Shown here in pieces: positions 8,629 through 16,501 of a DNA stretch of 64,000 bases. Location: positions 3,315,501 through 3,379,500 of the forward strand of contig NZ_CP025263.1 of assembly GCF_002843605.1 (NCBI RefSeq), in the 5' to 3' direction. The notes under the pieces were generated by a model. That model was not told the DNA's origin and did not search any database. It saw only the letters and a program-made list of their open reading frames with translations. Position 1 is the stretch's first letter. Every line of letters starts with the position of its first letter. Both the position numbers and the translations under genes were made by a program. The DNA comes from Pseudomonas sp. S09G 359. GTDB taxonomy: Bacteria; Pseudomonadota; Gammaproteobacteria; Pseudomonadales; Pseudomonadaceae.

Positions 8629-9167
8629 GGATGTGCCTCCGCCTGATGGGATGAGCTTGGTGTGGCCCGCACGACGCCAGCCTCCGTTTTCTGCTGTTCG
8701 AAGCAGACCGAACGGCTGACTTCATCGGTCGTGAGTTGCCAGGCGGGCCCAGCTAGCACTTGTAGCGCGTTGCGCAAAGAGAGCGGGCCGAGCCGGAAAT
8801 GAGCCGCGGGCAGGGGCCGAGTAAAGAGCACCCTCACCGACGCAGTAGCGGGGCAGAGCGAATAGCCCGAGCGTCGCAATACGTACTGCAACGCATCCTG
8901 CACCGAAGGACTCAGGCTGGACGGGATGCTCACGTCAATGATTTGGGCAAGAAGATTGCGTTGTTCCGTGGTGGGCTCGGTGCTGACCAGCGTGTAGCGG
9001 CCATAGCGAAGTTCCGCCGGATGGCTTTCTTCGGCTGTACCCCTCGAGTGCGGGGCCTGATTGGAGCCGCTGCCGATTTCTGGATGGGGCGGCAATGGGG
9101 TGGGAATTTGCGCGGTGCAGGCGCTCAACAAACCCAGTAGGCAGACAGGGGTGAAAAAACGCTCCAT
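8625..9167 (-). CDS. PilL-like outer membrane lipoprotein, TIGR03748 family
   Basis: 180 residues. A lipobox LLSAC at residues 13-17 predicts a lipoprotein. After a Pro-rich spacer the conserved core runs from ELRYGRYTLVSTEPTTEQRN through SVQDALQYVLRRSGYSLC and ends in the secretin-associated pattern LRNALQVLAGPAWQLTTDE. This matches the TIGR03748/PilL N-domain seen at the head of these transfer operons. It is the first gene of the leftward transfer operon here, and its ribosome binding site lies inside a strong hairpin (see 9176-9211), so expression of the whole operon may be gated at this point. Confidence 0.8.
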   Translation of the reverse strand: MERFFTPVCLLGLLSACTAQIPTPLPPHPEIGSGSNQAPHSRGTAEESHPAELRYGRYTLVSTEPTTEQRNLLAQIIDVSIPSSLSPSVQDALQYVLRRSGYSLCPATASVRVLFTRPLPAAHFRLGPLSLRNALQVLAGPAWQLTTDEVSRSVCFEQQKTEAGVVRATPSSSHQAEAHP

Positions 9168-9175
9168 GGAAAAAA

Positions 9176-9211
9176 CCTCATGTCAGACTCAGTGCAGAAC
9201 CTGACATGAGG
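9176..9211 (-). promoter_or_regulatory. attenuator-like hairpin that also covers the PilL ribosome binding site
   Basis: Arms CCTCATGTCAG and CTGACATGAGG are perfect 11-bp complements around a 14-base loop. On the minus strand the second arm is followed directly by TTTTTT and then the ATG of the PilL-like gene. The GAGG at the end of that arm is the only good Shine-Dalgarno candidate, 8 bases before the ATG. The element could therefore both terminate transcription and hide the ribosome binding site. Confidence 0.7.
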
Positions 9212-9273
9212 TGAAGGAGCGATTCAGTGAGAAAGTTGATTCAAAGCGGGTCGTGTTAAAGCAGAACGCGTTG

Positions 9274-10019
9274 TTACTCATCAAAAATGGCGAGTCCATC
9301 CAAGACGGTGGCGTTGGGGTCGAAGATCAACAATCGCACATCCGCCAATGCCGCCAGGTATAACACCGTGACTAGGGCTTCCGGTGTGCCGGCGTCAAAT
9401 TGCTCTTGTCTCAAGCTTGAATAACGTTTGTCCTCAATGTTCAGCAAGTTCTCGTCCGTCCATGGTGTGCCGATCAACTTGCAACCGATGCCGCAGCAAT
9501 CCGGCAACGCGAAAAGTTCGAACAAAAGACCGATTTGCCTCGGAGCGGAGTGACTTACCCACCCTTCCAGATAGAACATCGCTTCTTCAGGAAGGTGTGC
9601 GGTACTGATCTCCCAGGCTCGACTGTAGTGTCCCGTTTCGAAGCGCAAGCGATGGACCATGGCTTGGGCTTCTTCCAGGGAGTACAGATCGCCGACGTGA
9701 TGCTGCTCGTTGAACATCTCGCCCATCACGGCGTAGATCACTTGGCGCACCAGTCCGGTGGACTGGCAGCGTTCATCCAACTCTTCAGGAATGGATTGAC
9801 CTTCGCTGATCAAGGCGAAATCGTCATTTAACAGGCAGGGGAACAGTTGCAGTTCATCGTCGGGCAGATGGGCCTGTGAGTCGTGCACGGGTCGAAAGCA
9901 GGGGGGCAGTCGTTTTCGTAGGTGATCAGTAGCAGCCGTTCGATATGCAGGTTGTCGTAACCGCGAGCAAATGGATTTGAGGCCACCAGTAGGGCTGGGG
10001 CCTGGTGTGTGAGGTTCAT
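9274..10019 (-). pseudogene. DUF5983-like ICE protein, split by a frameshift
   Basis: The ATG at 10019 follows a good GGAG site and reads MNLTHQAPALLVASNPFARG up to a run of six C (minus strand, 9901-9906). The same protein then continues in another frame as CFRPVHDSQAHLPDDELQL to the stop at 9274. Adding one C to the run restores one frame of about 248 residues. The second frame has a GTG at 9888 but no ribosome binding site, so it is not an independent gene. The protein resembles the DUF5983-type accessory proteins of these ICEs; its function is unknown. A sequencing error in the homopolymer cannot be excluded. Confidence 0.65.
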
Positions 10020-10035
10020 GAGGGCTCTCCAGAAT

Positions 10036-10057
10036 GAAAAGGCGCCCGAAGACGCCT
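10036..10057 (-). terminator. intrinsic terminator of radC
   Basis: On the minus strand AGGCG-TC-TTCG-GG-CGCCT forms a stem with a UUCG tetraloop followed by TTTTC, 8 bases after the radC-like stop. Confidence 0.7.
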
Positions 10058-10064
10058 GTGAGGG

Positions 10065-10559
10065 TTAAAGCCAGCCATGTTCGGCAAGGGAGAGAGGACG
10101 ACCTTCACCCACGATGAAGTGATCCAGTACACGCACTTCGATCAAGGCCAAGGCCTCCTTCAGCCGTGCAGTCAAGACGCGATCTGCCTGGCTGGGTTCC
10201 GTACACCCTGAGGGGTGGTTGTGAACAAAAATGGCGGCCGCAGCGTTATGCGCCAATGAGCGTTTAACGACCTGTCTGGGGTAAACGCTGGCGCCATCAA
10301 TGCTGCCGTGAAAGAGGACTTCGAATGCCAGCACCCGGTGCCTGGCATCGAGAAAGATCACACCGAAGACTTCATGCTCTTGTTGCGCAAGGTGCAGTTT
10401 TAGGTATGAGGCCACAGTGTCAGGCGACGTCAGGATAGGGCCGCGGGCGAACAGCCGACGATCCAGAATATGCAGCGCTTCGTCGATCAGCTGGTTTTCT
10501 TGGATAATGCGAACAGCCTCGAAATCCGAGGTCTCAATCAATGTGAGTTGGGTGTTCAT
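10065..10559 (-). CDS. radC: RadC-family JAB/MPN-domain protein
   Basis: 164 residues. The metal site is intact: HNHPSG at 113-118 followed by the PSQAD that supplies Asp126, and the fold-typical [16 protein letters not shown] before it. This is the short, mobile-element form (JAB domain only, no N-terminal helix-hairpin-helix). RadC-like proteins are very common on ICEs and plasmids; the old DNA-repair assignment is not well supported and their function is unresolved. A GGAGG site 8 bases before the ATG at 10559 fixes the start. Confidence 0.9.
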   Translation of the reverse strand: MNTQLTLIETSDFEAVRIIQENQLIDEALHILDRRLFARGPILTSPDTVASYLKLHLAQQEHEVFGVIFLDARHRVLAFEVLFHGSIDGASVYPRQVVKRSLAHNAAAAIFVHNHPSGCTEPSQADRVLTARLKEALALIEVRVLDHFIVGEGRPLSLAEHGWL

Positions 10560-10659
10560 GGCGGTACCTCCGAAGGGAACAATCAGGGGTACACGCCCGA
10601 GGGGAGTGGTATCCCCGAGGTGGATGTGGAGTCGCGGGCGTTAACAGGTGGTGTGCTAT

Positions 10660-10917
10660 TTACAGCCGAGTAAACCGGTGGCGTTGACCGTGTAGGTGTG
10701 CACCACAGCTGTCGCAGGGCAACGAGGAAAAGGCTTTTATTCCCCAGCCGGCGTCGGGATCGAAGTCGGCGCTGAAGGGCATCAGCCGAACTAACCCATG
10801 TTGCATCGCGGCGATGCGTTTCTCGATTTCATTCGTCGTATAGTAGAGCGATAGCGTGCTGTAGTCCTCGTAAGCCGCAGCGAACAGGCAGTCGTCGCAA
10901 AGCCAGAAGGATTCCAT
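10660..10917 (-). CDS. small ICE protein with two Cys pairs
   Basis: 85 residues, not recognised by name. It carries CDDC near the N-terminus and CDSCGAHLHGQRHRF near the C-terminus, so it could bind zinc as a small treble-clef or ribbon. The leader contains GGGGGAACCCCC directly before the ATG, a self-complementary block that would cover the ribosome binding site. It lies between DUF3577 and radC in the run of separately terminated accessory genes. Confidence 0.6.
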   Translation of the reverse strand: MESFWLCDDCLFAAAYEDYSTLSLYYTTNEIEKRIAAMQHGLVRLMPFSADFDPDAGWGIKAFSSLPCDSCGAHLHGQRHRFTRL

Positions 10918-10940
10918 GGGGGTTCCCCCGTGTGTATAGA

Positions 10941-10966
10941 AGAAAAGGCGCTCGACGGAGCGCCTT
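10941..10966 (-). terminator. intrinsic terminator after DUF3577
   Basis: AAGGCGCTC and GAGCGCCTT form a perfect 9-bp stem; on the minus strand it is followed by TTCTTC, about 23 bases after the DUF3577 stop. Confidence 0.7.
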
Positions 10967-10988
10967 GATGAGAAACATCGTGGACTGT

Positions 10989-11570
10989 TCAGGCGGACTG
11001 AACAGTACGGGTGGCATCACGGCGGGCCGTGAGGGGAGTGGGTGGAGATTCAGGTTTGACCCGAGCCTCTGTTGGGTTTTCGGTCTCCTCAGCTTCGGCA
11101 TCAGCCGATGGTGGGGATTGCTCACTGTTTGGCGCTTGCTCAGCAGGTGCTGTTGCTTCCTGCCTGGCGGGCGCTTTGTATGCGAACGTGCCGTTGACCT
11201 TGATCCAGTCAATAAACAGCAAACGACCTTTCAGGCTGGCGCCCGGTTGGCCTTGTTTATCGCCTTTCTCGTAGAGAAACGGATCGATCCACAGGTCGCC
11301 GATACGGAACGACAGCAAGACCTTTTTCTCGGCTTTGACGGCGTCCATATAGAGACGAATCAAGCGTTCAGCTTCGCCCCCAGCGACTTTGCAGTCGAAG
11401 CGGGTGTACTCCACCGCATCGGTGGCACCGTGCAGGGCTGCGATATCGCAGGCCATGAATGGCTGACCGCGACGGACTTGTACTTCACGGACACGGTTGA
11501 GGTAGCCGATACCGACGGTGTGGAGGTTGAAGTAAGTGGTCGCTTCTTGGGATTGGTTGGCATGGGCCAT
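10989..11570 (-). CDS. STY4534-family ICE replication protein (DUF3577)
   Basis: 193 residues from the ATG at 11570, which has AGGAG 8 bases upstream. The conserved DUF3577 core occupies residues 1-130 (YFNLHTVGIGYLNRVREV, then GQPFMACDIAALHG, then FDCKV). The tail beyond 140 is Pro/Glu/Ala-rich and low-complexity. DUF3577 proteins have an OB-like, ssDNA-binding-like appearance and are annotated as island replication proteins; direct proof is lacking as far as I know. A terminator follows, so the gene is monocistronic. Confidence 0.82.
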   Translation of the reverse strand: MAHANQSQEATTYFNLHTVGIGYLNRVREVQVRRGQPFMACDIAALHGATDAVEYTRFDCKVAGGEAERLIRLYMDAVKAEKKVLLSFRIGDLWIDPFLYEKGDKQGQPGASLKGRLLFIDWIKVNGTFAYKAPARQEATAPAEQAPNSEQSPPSADAEAEETENPTEARVKPESPPTPLTARRDATRTVQSA

Positions 11571-12469
11571 GGTGGTTCTCCTGTTTCTAGGGAAAACGGC
11601 GGCGCACAATCCCTGACGGGGAAGTGAGCCCCCGTCAGGGTGGGTAAGGTGAGCAATGAACGACTCGCCACCGGCAAGCCGATGACGATCAGAACGATGC
11701 GTCTGGGGGAATAGCGGTGCAGCAGAGAAACGTCCGCGGTGGTGATCCGCTGGCAGGGGGTAGTGGGCATTCATCACCGCTGAAGCGGTAACCGCGCGAG
11801 CTTCCGAACGCTGATCGCACTTGGGTAAACCACCACGAACGTGGCGTAGCCTTGTAGGTTCAAGCTACCTGGGCTGGGCTGTCAACGACAGCGAACCACG
11901 CCCTTTGTATAAGCTTGTCACAGGGGAGCGTCAAGACGCTGCAACCCGATTTTTTATGCCTGGAATATAGTGGTAGTCACTGGACTGAAGAAAGTGAAGA
12001 GCTGGCCTGGCGGGGTGCCAGGCGAGGAAGAGAAAAGCCACCTTTGGCGGTCCTACGCAGTCGACAAGCTTCTCGCAAAACCTGGTTTAACTGCGCCATG
12101 ATTCGCCAACCGACCCTTGTCGTGGCCTGGGTCGGAACCTGTTGGCACGCATCCGCGCACAAAGGGTGCCCAGTGTTTCCCCGGTGGGCTCCGGGACTGA
12201 ATACGATCGCCGAGGCGGATGACCGCTGTTGCCTTGTAGAGGCAACAGTGGTCATCCGCCACGACGATCAGGTCGAGCACAAAACGGGAACGAAATCCCG
12301 CAGAGGAGAAGGCTCCGAACTCTAAGAGTCTGACCGAGCTGCCCGGAGCGAATCGGTCTTGGGTCGCGGTTGGCGATGATCCTTAGGCACTACAGCAGAG
12401 AGGGTGGGACGACGTCAAGGCAGAGTGCGCCGCCTCAAAGACCCCGGTATCGGATGCGAGTGAATGAAC
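11571..12469. other. 0.9-kb gene-free, hairpin-rich region
   Basis: No convincing gene is seen here, in an otherwise tightly packed element. Structure visible directly: a perfect 11-bp hairpin at 11611-11640 (CCCTGACGGGG/CCCCGTCAGGG); ACCGC-TGAA-GCGGT at 11776-11789; CCAC/GTGG at 11831-11844; GTAGCCTTG/CAAGCTAC at 11846-11868; and a 20-bp-arm hairpin at 12214-12260 with one mismatch. Candidates are a transfer origin, a replication origin or a structured RNA; sequence alone does not decide. Confidence 0.55.
12214..12260. repeat. long inverted repeat, 20-bp arms with a 7-base loop
   Basis: Left arm GGCGGATGACCGCTGTTGCC and right arm GGCAACAGTGGTCATCCGCC pair at 19 of 20 positions around TTGTAGA. 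Outside the arms GATCG is repeated in pairing register, so the imperfect stem may be longer. Confidence 0.75.
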
Positions 12470-12832
12470 TCACTTGTTGGCAAGATGAGCGACTAATTGT
12501 TCGACGGTTGACAAGATAAAGGCACGGTCGCTTTCTTTCAGACCGTTCAGCAGACTCGCGATCATCTGGCCCTGGTCATTGGGGCGATTGCTCGACGCCG
12601 TCAGCAGTTCATCCATCCGACAGTCGAAGATATCCGCCAGTTGCATCAGCTTGACCACGGAAAGCTCCACCACACCTCGCTCTAAACGCGATACAGCTTC
12701 GCTGCCGATCCCCAAGCGTTCAGCCACCTCTTCCTGAGTCAGATTACGCTCGCTGCGGTGCTTCGCGATCATGCGCCCGATTTGGGCTTGGGTTGGATGT
12801 TTATGTGCCAAGTGATGAGTTCTCCAGTTCAA
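12470..12832 (-). CDS. XRE-family transcriptional regulator
   Basis: 120 residues. A Cro/C1-type helix-turn-helix spans about 18-73: IGRMIAKHRSERNLTQEEVA, then LGIGSEAVSRLERGV, and a hydrophobic VVKLMQLADIFDC. The C-terminal 45 residues are an amphipathic helix that may dimerise. It is transcribed away from the small gene at 13021, with a pair of CTTATAGG repeats between them that could be its operator. A regulator of the ICE maintenance/replication block is the natural reading; repression of its own promoter is inference. Confidence 0.88.
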   Translation of the reverse strand: MNWRTHHLAHKHPTQAQIGRMIAKHRSERNLTQEEVAERLGIGSEAVSRLERGVVELSVVKLMQLADIFDCRMDELLTASSNRPNDQGQMIASLLNGLKESDRAFILSTVEQLVAHLANK

Positions 12833-12870
12833 CCCGAATGGTTGAGCAAAGACCCGTTGACATGAACATC

Positions 12871-12897
12871 CTTATAGGTTGAGTATCGACTTATAGG
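12871..12897. promoter_or_regulatory. two CTTATAGG repeats, candidate XRE operator
   Basis: CTTATAGG occurs at 12871-12878 and 12890-12897, 19 bases apart, about two helical turns, in the divergent promoter region between the XRE gene and the gene at 13021. Confidence 0.45.
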
Positions 12898-13020
12898 GTT
12901 GTTATATTGGCTGAAATCGCTGTGTAAGGCGACGTGGCTTCTATTCCTCCAGGAATCAGAGTCCGAGGTGGTCAGTGAGAATGAGCGGTCTGAAAGGGCC
13001 AAACTGAGGAACGGTTGAGC

Positions 13021-13278
13021 ATGGAAGAGAAGAGCGAGAACGTCATGGATCAGATCTGGGATCGAACACTGGAGCTGTTCATCAAGATCCATGATTGCCC
13101 GGAGAACCCCGAACACTTCGACAGCCTTGTTCATTGGCTCAACGAAAATCCTGATCACCTGAAAGCGTTCAACGAACTGGGGCAGATATGGATTTCGACA
13201 GGCATCGCCCTGGCCCGTGAAATCGGACAACCCTTAATCGACTTAGAGAGGGATCAGTCACCGTTGATGATGCACTGA
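13021..13278 (+). CDS. small DUF4880-like protein
   Basis: 85 residues from the ATG at 13021, preferred over the TTG at 13015 because TGAGGA is 10 bases upstream. The stretch DSLVHWLNENPDHLKAFNEL resembles the DUF4880 module that forms the N-terminus of FecR-type anti-sigma regulators (WL.E.P.H..A), here without any membrane or signalling part. It is divergent from the XRE regulator, sharing its promoter region. Function unknown; it could be a stand-alone adaptor or a remnant that still has a good start site. Confidence 0.55.
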   Translation: MEEKSENVMDQIWDRTLELFIKIHDCPENPEHFDSLVHWLNENPDHLKAFNELGQIWISTGIALAREIGQPLIDLERDQSPLMMH

Positions 13279-13322
13279 CCACTACATTGACCCCAATGCT
13301 TATGTTGACCTCCAATGGCGCG

Positions 13323-15290
13323 TTATGGGCGAGGCGTATCTTTTTTGATCGGGGCAGTGCCCTTGCAGTCTGGGTAGCGGGAGCATGACCAGAACGGCCC
13401 TGATTTCCCCTTTCGCTTGATCATTGATGCATTGCACATGGGGCAGGTCGGCCCGGCTTTGATCGGTATCGACAAGGTGAGCGATCCATAGTGTTCGACC
13501 AATTGCGTAATCCAGTTTGCCTGCTTGGCGACGAATGCATCCAGGGTCAGACGTCCCGCTTCGATTTCGTCCAGCGCCTGCTCCCAGATCGCGGTCATAC
13601 CCGGATCTGCAACCGCTATTGGTACCACTTCGATCAGGGTATGGGCAGCCGCCGAGGCCATTAAGGCGCGTTTTTTCTTCAGCAAATAACCGCGATCAAT
13701 CAATCCCTTGATGATGCTGGCACGCGTGGCTTCGGTACCGATACCGGTGGTGTCCCGAAGTTTCTGTTTCAGGCGTGGATCGTTGACCAGCTTGGCCACA
13801 TTTTTCATCGCCTTGATCAGATCGCCCTCAGTGAGAGGTTTGGGGGCGGCGGTGCGCATGGACTTGAGTTCGACGTCGTCCACTGCGCACTGCGTACCCT
13901 GTTGCAAGACGGGTAAGACTTGGGACTTGTAATTGGGCTCATCCTCCTCGGTGTTTTCGTAGAGCAAGCCTTTCCAGCCCGGAACCAGGATCTGTTTGCC
14001 AACAGCGGTCAATCGCTCTGCGCCACACTCCAGTTCGACCTGGGTCCGATCAAACTCATGGTGCGGGAGAAATTGCGCGAGGTAGTGGCTACGGATCAGT
14101 TCGTAGACTTGGCGCTCTAGTTCAGACATCCGCGCAAGGTTGGCCGACTCAGTGGTGGGGATGATGCCGTGGTGCGCAGTGACCTTGGCATCGTTCCACG
14201 CCCGTGACCGCAATGATCGATCGAGGCTTGCGAGTGCGTGCCGCAGTACGGGATCCGTTTTGAGCAGAGCATCGAATACCGCGGGTACCTCGTCGAACAT
14301 ACTTGCTGGCAAATAGCGGCAATCGCTGCGCGGGTAGGTGGTGGCTTTGTGGGTTTCATACAGGGCTTGGGCGATGTTTAGGGTTTCCTGAACGCCGAGT
14401 CCCAGCTTGCGCGAGCAGATCTCCTGGAGGGTGCTCAGGTCGAAGGGAAGGGGCGGCGCTTCGCGGAAATGCTCAGTCTGCAATGAGAGAACTGTGGCGG
14501 CGCAACCGTCAATAATTGTTTGGACTGCCTGACGGGCAAGCGTCTGATGCAGGCAACGACCGGCTTCATCTTGTCCTAAGCTGGGTGGTAACCACGACGC
14601 GATAAATGGTTGCCCCATGGAGGACAGGTGCACCTCCACTTCCCAGTAGGGCACCGAGACGAAGCTGGCAATCGCACGATCCCGATCGACCACCAGACGT
14701 AAAGTGGGTGTCTGGACGCGCCCAACCGACAGTACACCGTCGTAGCCCGCCTGCCGACCAAGAAGGGTAAACAAACGACTCAGGTTCATGCCGATCAGCC
14801 AGTCGGCGCGGCTACGGGCGAGGGCGGAGTGGTAGAGCGGGAAGGTCTCCTGACCAGACTTCAGCGCGGACAGTGCCCTGCGAATTGACGTCTCGTTGAG
14901 TGCGGACAGCCAGAGGCGCTGAACAGGGCCCCGATACTTGCAGAGCTCCAGCAATTCGCGGGCAATCATTTCACCTTCGCGATCGGCGTCGGTGGCGATG
15001 ACGACGGTAGTCGCTTCACTGAGCAGGCGCTTGATGATTTTGAACTGTGCCGCAGTCTTGGGTTTGACCTCGACCTGCCACTGCGCGGGAGTGATCGGTA
15101 GATGATCCAGCGACCAACTCTTGAATTGTTCACCATAAGCTTCAGGCGGTGCTGTCTCCAGCAGGTGGCCGAAACACCAGGTGACGATAGTCTCGGGTCC
15201 GATCAGGCAGCCATTGCTGCGCCGGCTGGCTCCGAGAACCTTGGCGATGTCACGACCTTGGGAAGGTTTCTCGCAGAGGAAGAGACGCAT
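13323..15290 (-). CDS. topB: DNA topoisomerase III (type IA)
   Basis: 655 residues. The TOPRIM domain starts with MRLFLCEKPSQGRDIAKVLG and has the acidic triad DADREGE at 101-107. The active-site Tyr is residue 319 in TTYPRSDCRYLP. A single C4 zinc finger closes the protein (CPMCNASMIKRKGKSG..CSRYPDC). It decatenates DNA by single-strand passage and, on ICEs and RK2-type plasmids (TraE), probably helps processing of replication or transfer intermediates. It precedes, with a 240-base gap, the ssb gene in the same direction. Confidence 0.95.
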   Translation of the reverse strand: MRLFLCEKPSQGRDIAKVLGASRRSNGCLIGPETIVTWCFGHLLETAPPEAYGEQFKSWSLDHLPITPAQWQVEVKPKTAAQFKIIKRLLSEATTVVIATDADREGEMIARELLELCKYRGPVQRLWLSALNETSIRRALSALKSGQETFPLYHSALARSRADWLIGMNLSRLFTLLGRQAGYDGVLSVGRVQTPTLRLVVDRDRAIASFVSVPYWEVEVHLSSMGQPFIASWLPPSLGQDEAGRCLHQTLARQAVQTIIDGCAATVLSLQTEHFREAPPLPFDLSTLQEICSRKLGLGVQETLNIAQALYETHKATTYPRSDCRYLPASMFDEVPAVFDALLKTDPVLRHALASLDRSLRSRAWNDAKVTAHHGIIPTTESANLARMSELERQVYELIRSHYLAQFLPHHEFDRTQVELECGAERLTAVGKQILVPGWKGLLYENTEEDEPNYKSQVLPVLQQGTQCAVDDVELKSMRTAAPKPLTEGDLIKAMKNVAKLVNDPRLKQKLRDTTGIGTEATRASIIKGLIDRGYLLKKKRALMASAAAHTLIEVVPIAVADPGMTAIWEQALDEIEAGRLTLDAFVAKQANWITQLVEHYGSLTLSIPIKAGPTCPMCNASMIKRKGKSGPFWSCSRYPDCKGTAPIKKDTPRP

Positions 15291-15530
15291 AGAACTGCTC
15301 CGGATTGAGTTCGGAGCAGCGTTGTTGAAAACAGCGGTGGCGAGATATGAGAAACCTGAATGGCAGGTTCCTCATATTAGTCGGCGAGGGCAGCCTTGAA
15401 GATCCGAGACTGCTCCTCCATTTTAGCATGGACGACAGTGTGGGTCTTCACGAGCAGCGAGTAATAATAGGCCAGCAACTTCGCGCAAAGGCGCAATTTT
15501 TATGTCTGAAGTCTGTCAGCCCGTAGGTGG

Positions 15531-15986
15531 CTATCCTCTGCGCTTTTTGGGTTTCGACGCAGGTGAACTGGCCTGCTCTGTATTTTGCCCGGCGGGTGAG
15601 GCAGATGACGACGGTTCACTGGAGCGGTCCCGCATGACCATGCTGAGCACGCGATGAGGCAGGATACCGACGCGGCGGGCCTCGATCTTGAAGGTGACCC
15701 GTGCGTTGTCTTCGCTGTCCTCCCACTCATCGCGCACGGAGCGGCCTTCAACCAGCACGCGCATGCCTTTCTGGTACAGCGTGCTCCAGTGTTCAGCCTC
15801 GCGGTGCCAGAGCTCAACCGGCGCCCAATAACCGCCTCGATCTTCATAGCCGCCCTCGCGTGGCACGGGGTTGTCGAAGTAGACATTCAGCCGCAGCAAG
15901 CGCCGTGGCTCGTCATTGCCTGATGGAAATTCTTGGAACTCTGGCGCACTGCCGATATTGCCTTCGCCGACGAAAAAAGTACTCAT
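15531..15986 (-). CDS. ssb: single-stranded DNA-binding protein
   Basis: 151 residues from the ATG at 15986 (MSTFFVGEGNIGSAPEFQEF), which overlaps the DUF3158 stop by 4 bases. The OB-fold is recognisable from LLRLNVYFDNPV, GYWAPVELWHREAEHWSTLY and GMRVLVEGRSVRDEWEDS. The C-terminal tail is Ser/Pro/Lys-rich and ends KKRRG instead of the acidic DDDIPF-type tip of host SSB, so it should not recruit the host SSB interactome in the usual way. This fits a dedicated element protein that coats the transferred strand. Confidence 0.88.
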   Translation of the reverse strand: MSTFFVGEGNIGSAPEFQEFPSGNDEPRRLLRLNVYFDNPVPREGGYEDRGGYWAPVELWHREAEHWSTLYQKGMRVLVEGRSVRDEWEDSEDNARVTFKIEARRVGILPHRVLSMVMRDRSSEPSSSASPAGQNTEQASSPASKPKKRRG

Positions 15987-16501
15987 CGTGATACCTCCAC
16001 TGCGGTTGTGAACTGGCGCAGCAGCCGTTCGGCGCTGTCTATTTTGATCGCACAGGTCGAGGCCTGGCGGTAGAGCGAATGGACCACACTCATCTGTAGG
16101 TTCAGTGCAATGCGATCGCATTCGAAACGGTGCAATCCCTCGCGTACGACCTGCGGCAGGGCTTTGTTGCAGACCTGGTGTTCCCAGACCGCAACCCCCA
16201 TGCGGGCGAAGTCACGGGTGCGCCAACGCAAAAAGGAGCTGCCCGCACTGGTGCTCTGCAGCACTAATCGAATTTCCAGCAGTGAGTAAGGGGGCTGTCC
16301 GGTCTGCTGCACCACTGCCTCCATCAGGTGACATAACTGCGCCTCTATTTCCCTCGCCACCTGCGCCAGGTGCTCCAACTCCCCCTTACCCTTAAAGGGC
16401 TTTAAAAGGCCTTTTAGGGAGGCGGCGTGTTCGAGCTGTCGATAGGCATCCGGTGTCAATGCTTCGAAGGGCATTGGTTGAGCCGGGATCATGGGATTCA
16501 T
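15983..16501 (-). CDS. DUF3158 family ICE protein
   Basis: 172 residues. The N-terminal part reads FEALTPDAYRQLEHAASLKG and then LLKPFKGKGELE, the hallmark of DUF3158. The remainder is helical with a FLRWRTRDFARMGVAVWE block. No catalytic motif is apparent. In this ICE class the gene always lies between ssb and the PFL_4669 gene, here overlapping both by 4 bases, so it probably acts with them on single-stranded DNA or replication. Confidence 0.8.
   Translation of the reverse strand: MNPMIPAQPMPFEALTPDAYRQLEHAASLKGLLKPFKGKGELEHLAQVAREIEAQLCHLMEAVVQQTGQPPYSLLEIRLVLQSTSAGSSFLRWRTRDFARMGVAVWEHQVCNKALPQVVREGLHRFECDRIALNLQMSVVHSLYRQASTCAIKIDSAERLLRQFTTAVEVSR

Noticed and set aside
11915..12325. 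Open frame in the hairpin-rich gap
   Set aside because: Its composition looks like random translation of GC-rich inverted repeats, with no start signal; the region is better explained as structured non-coding DNA.
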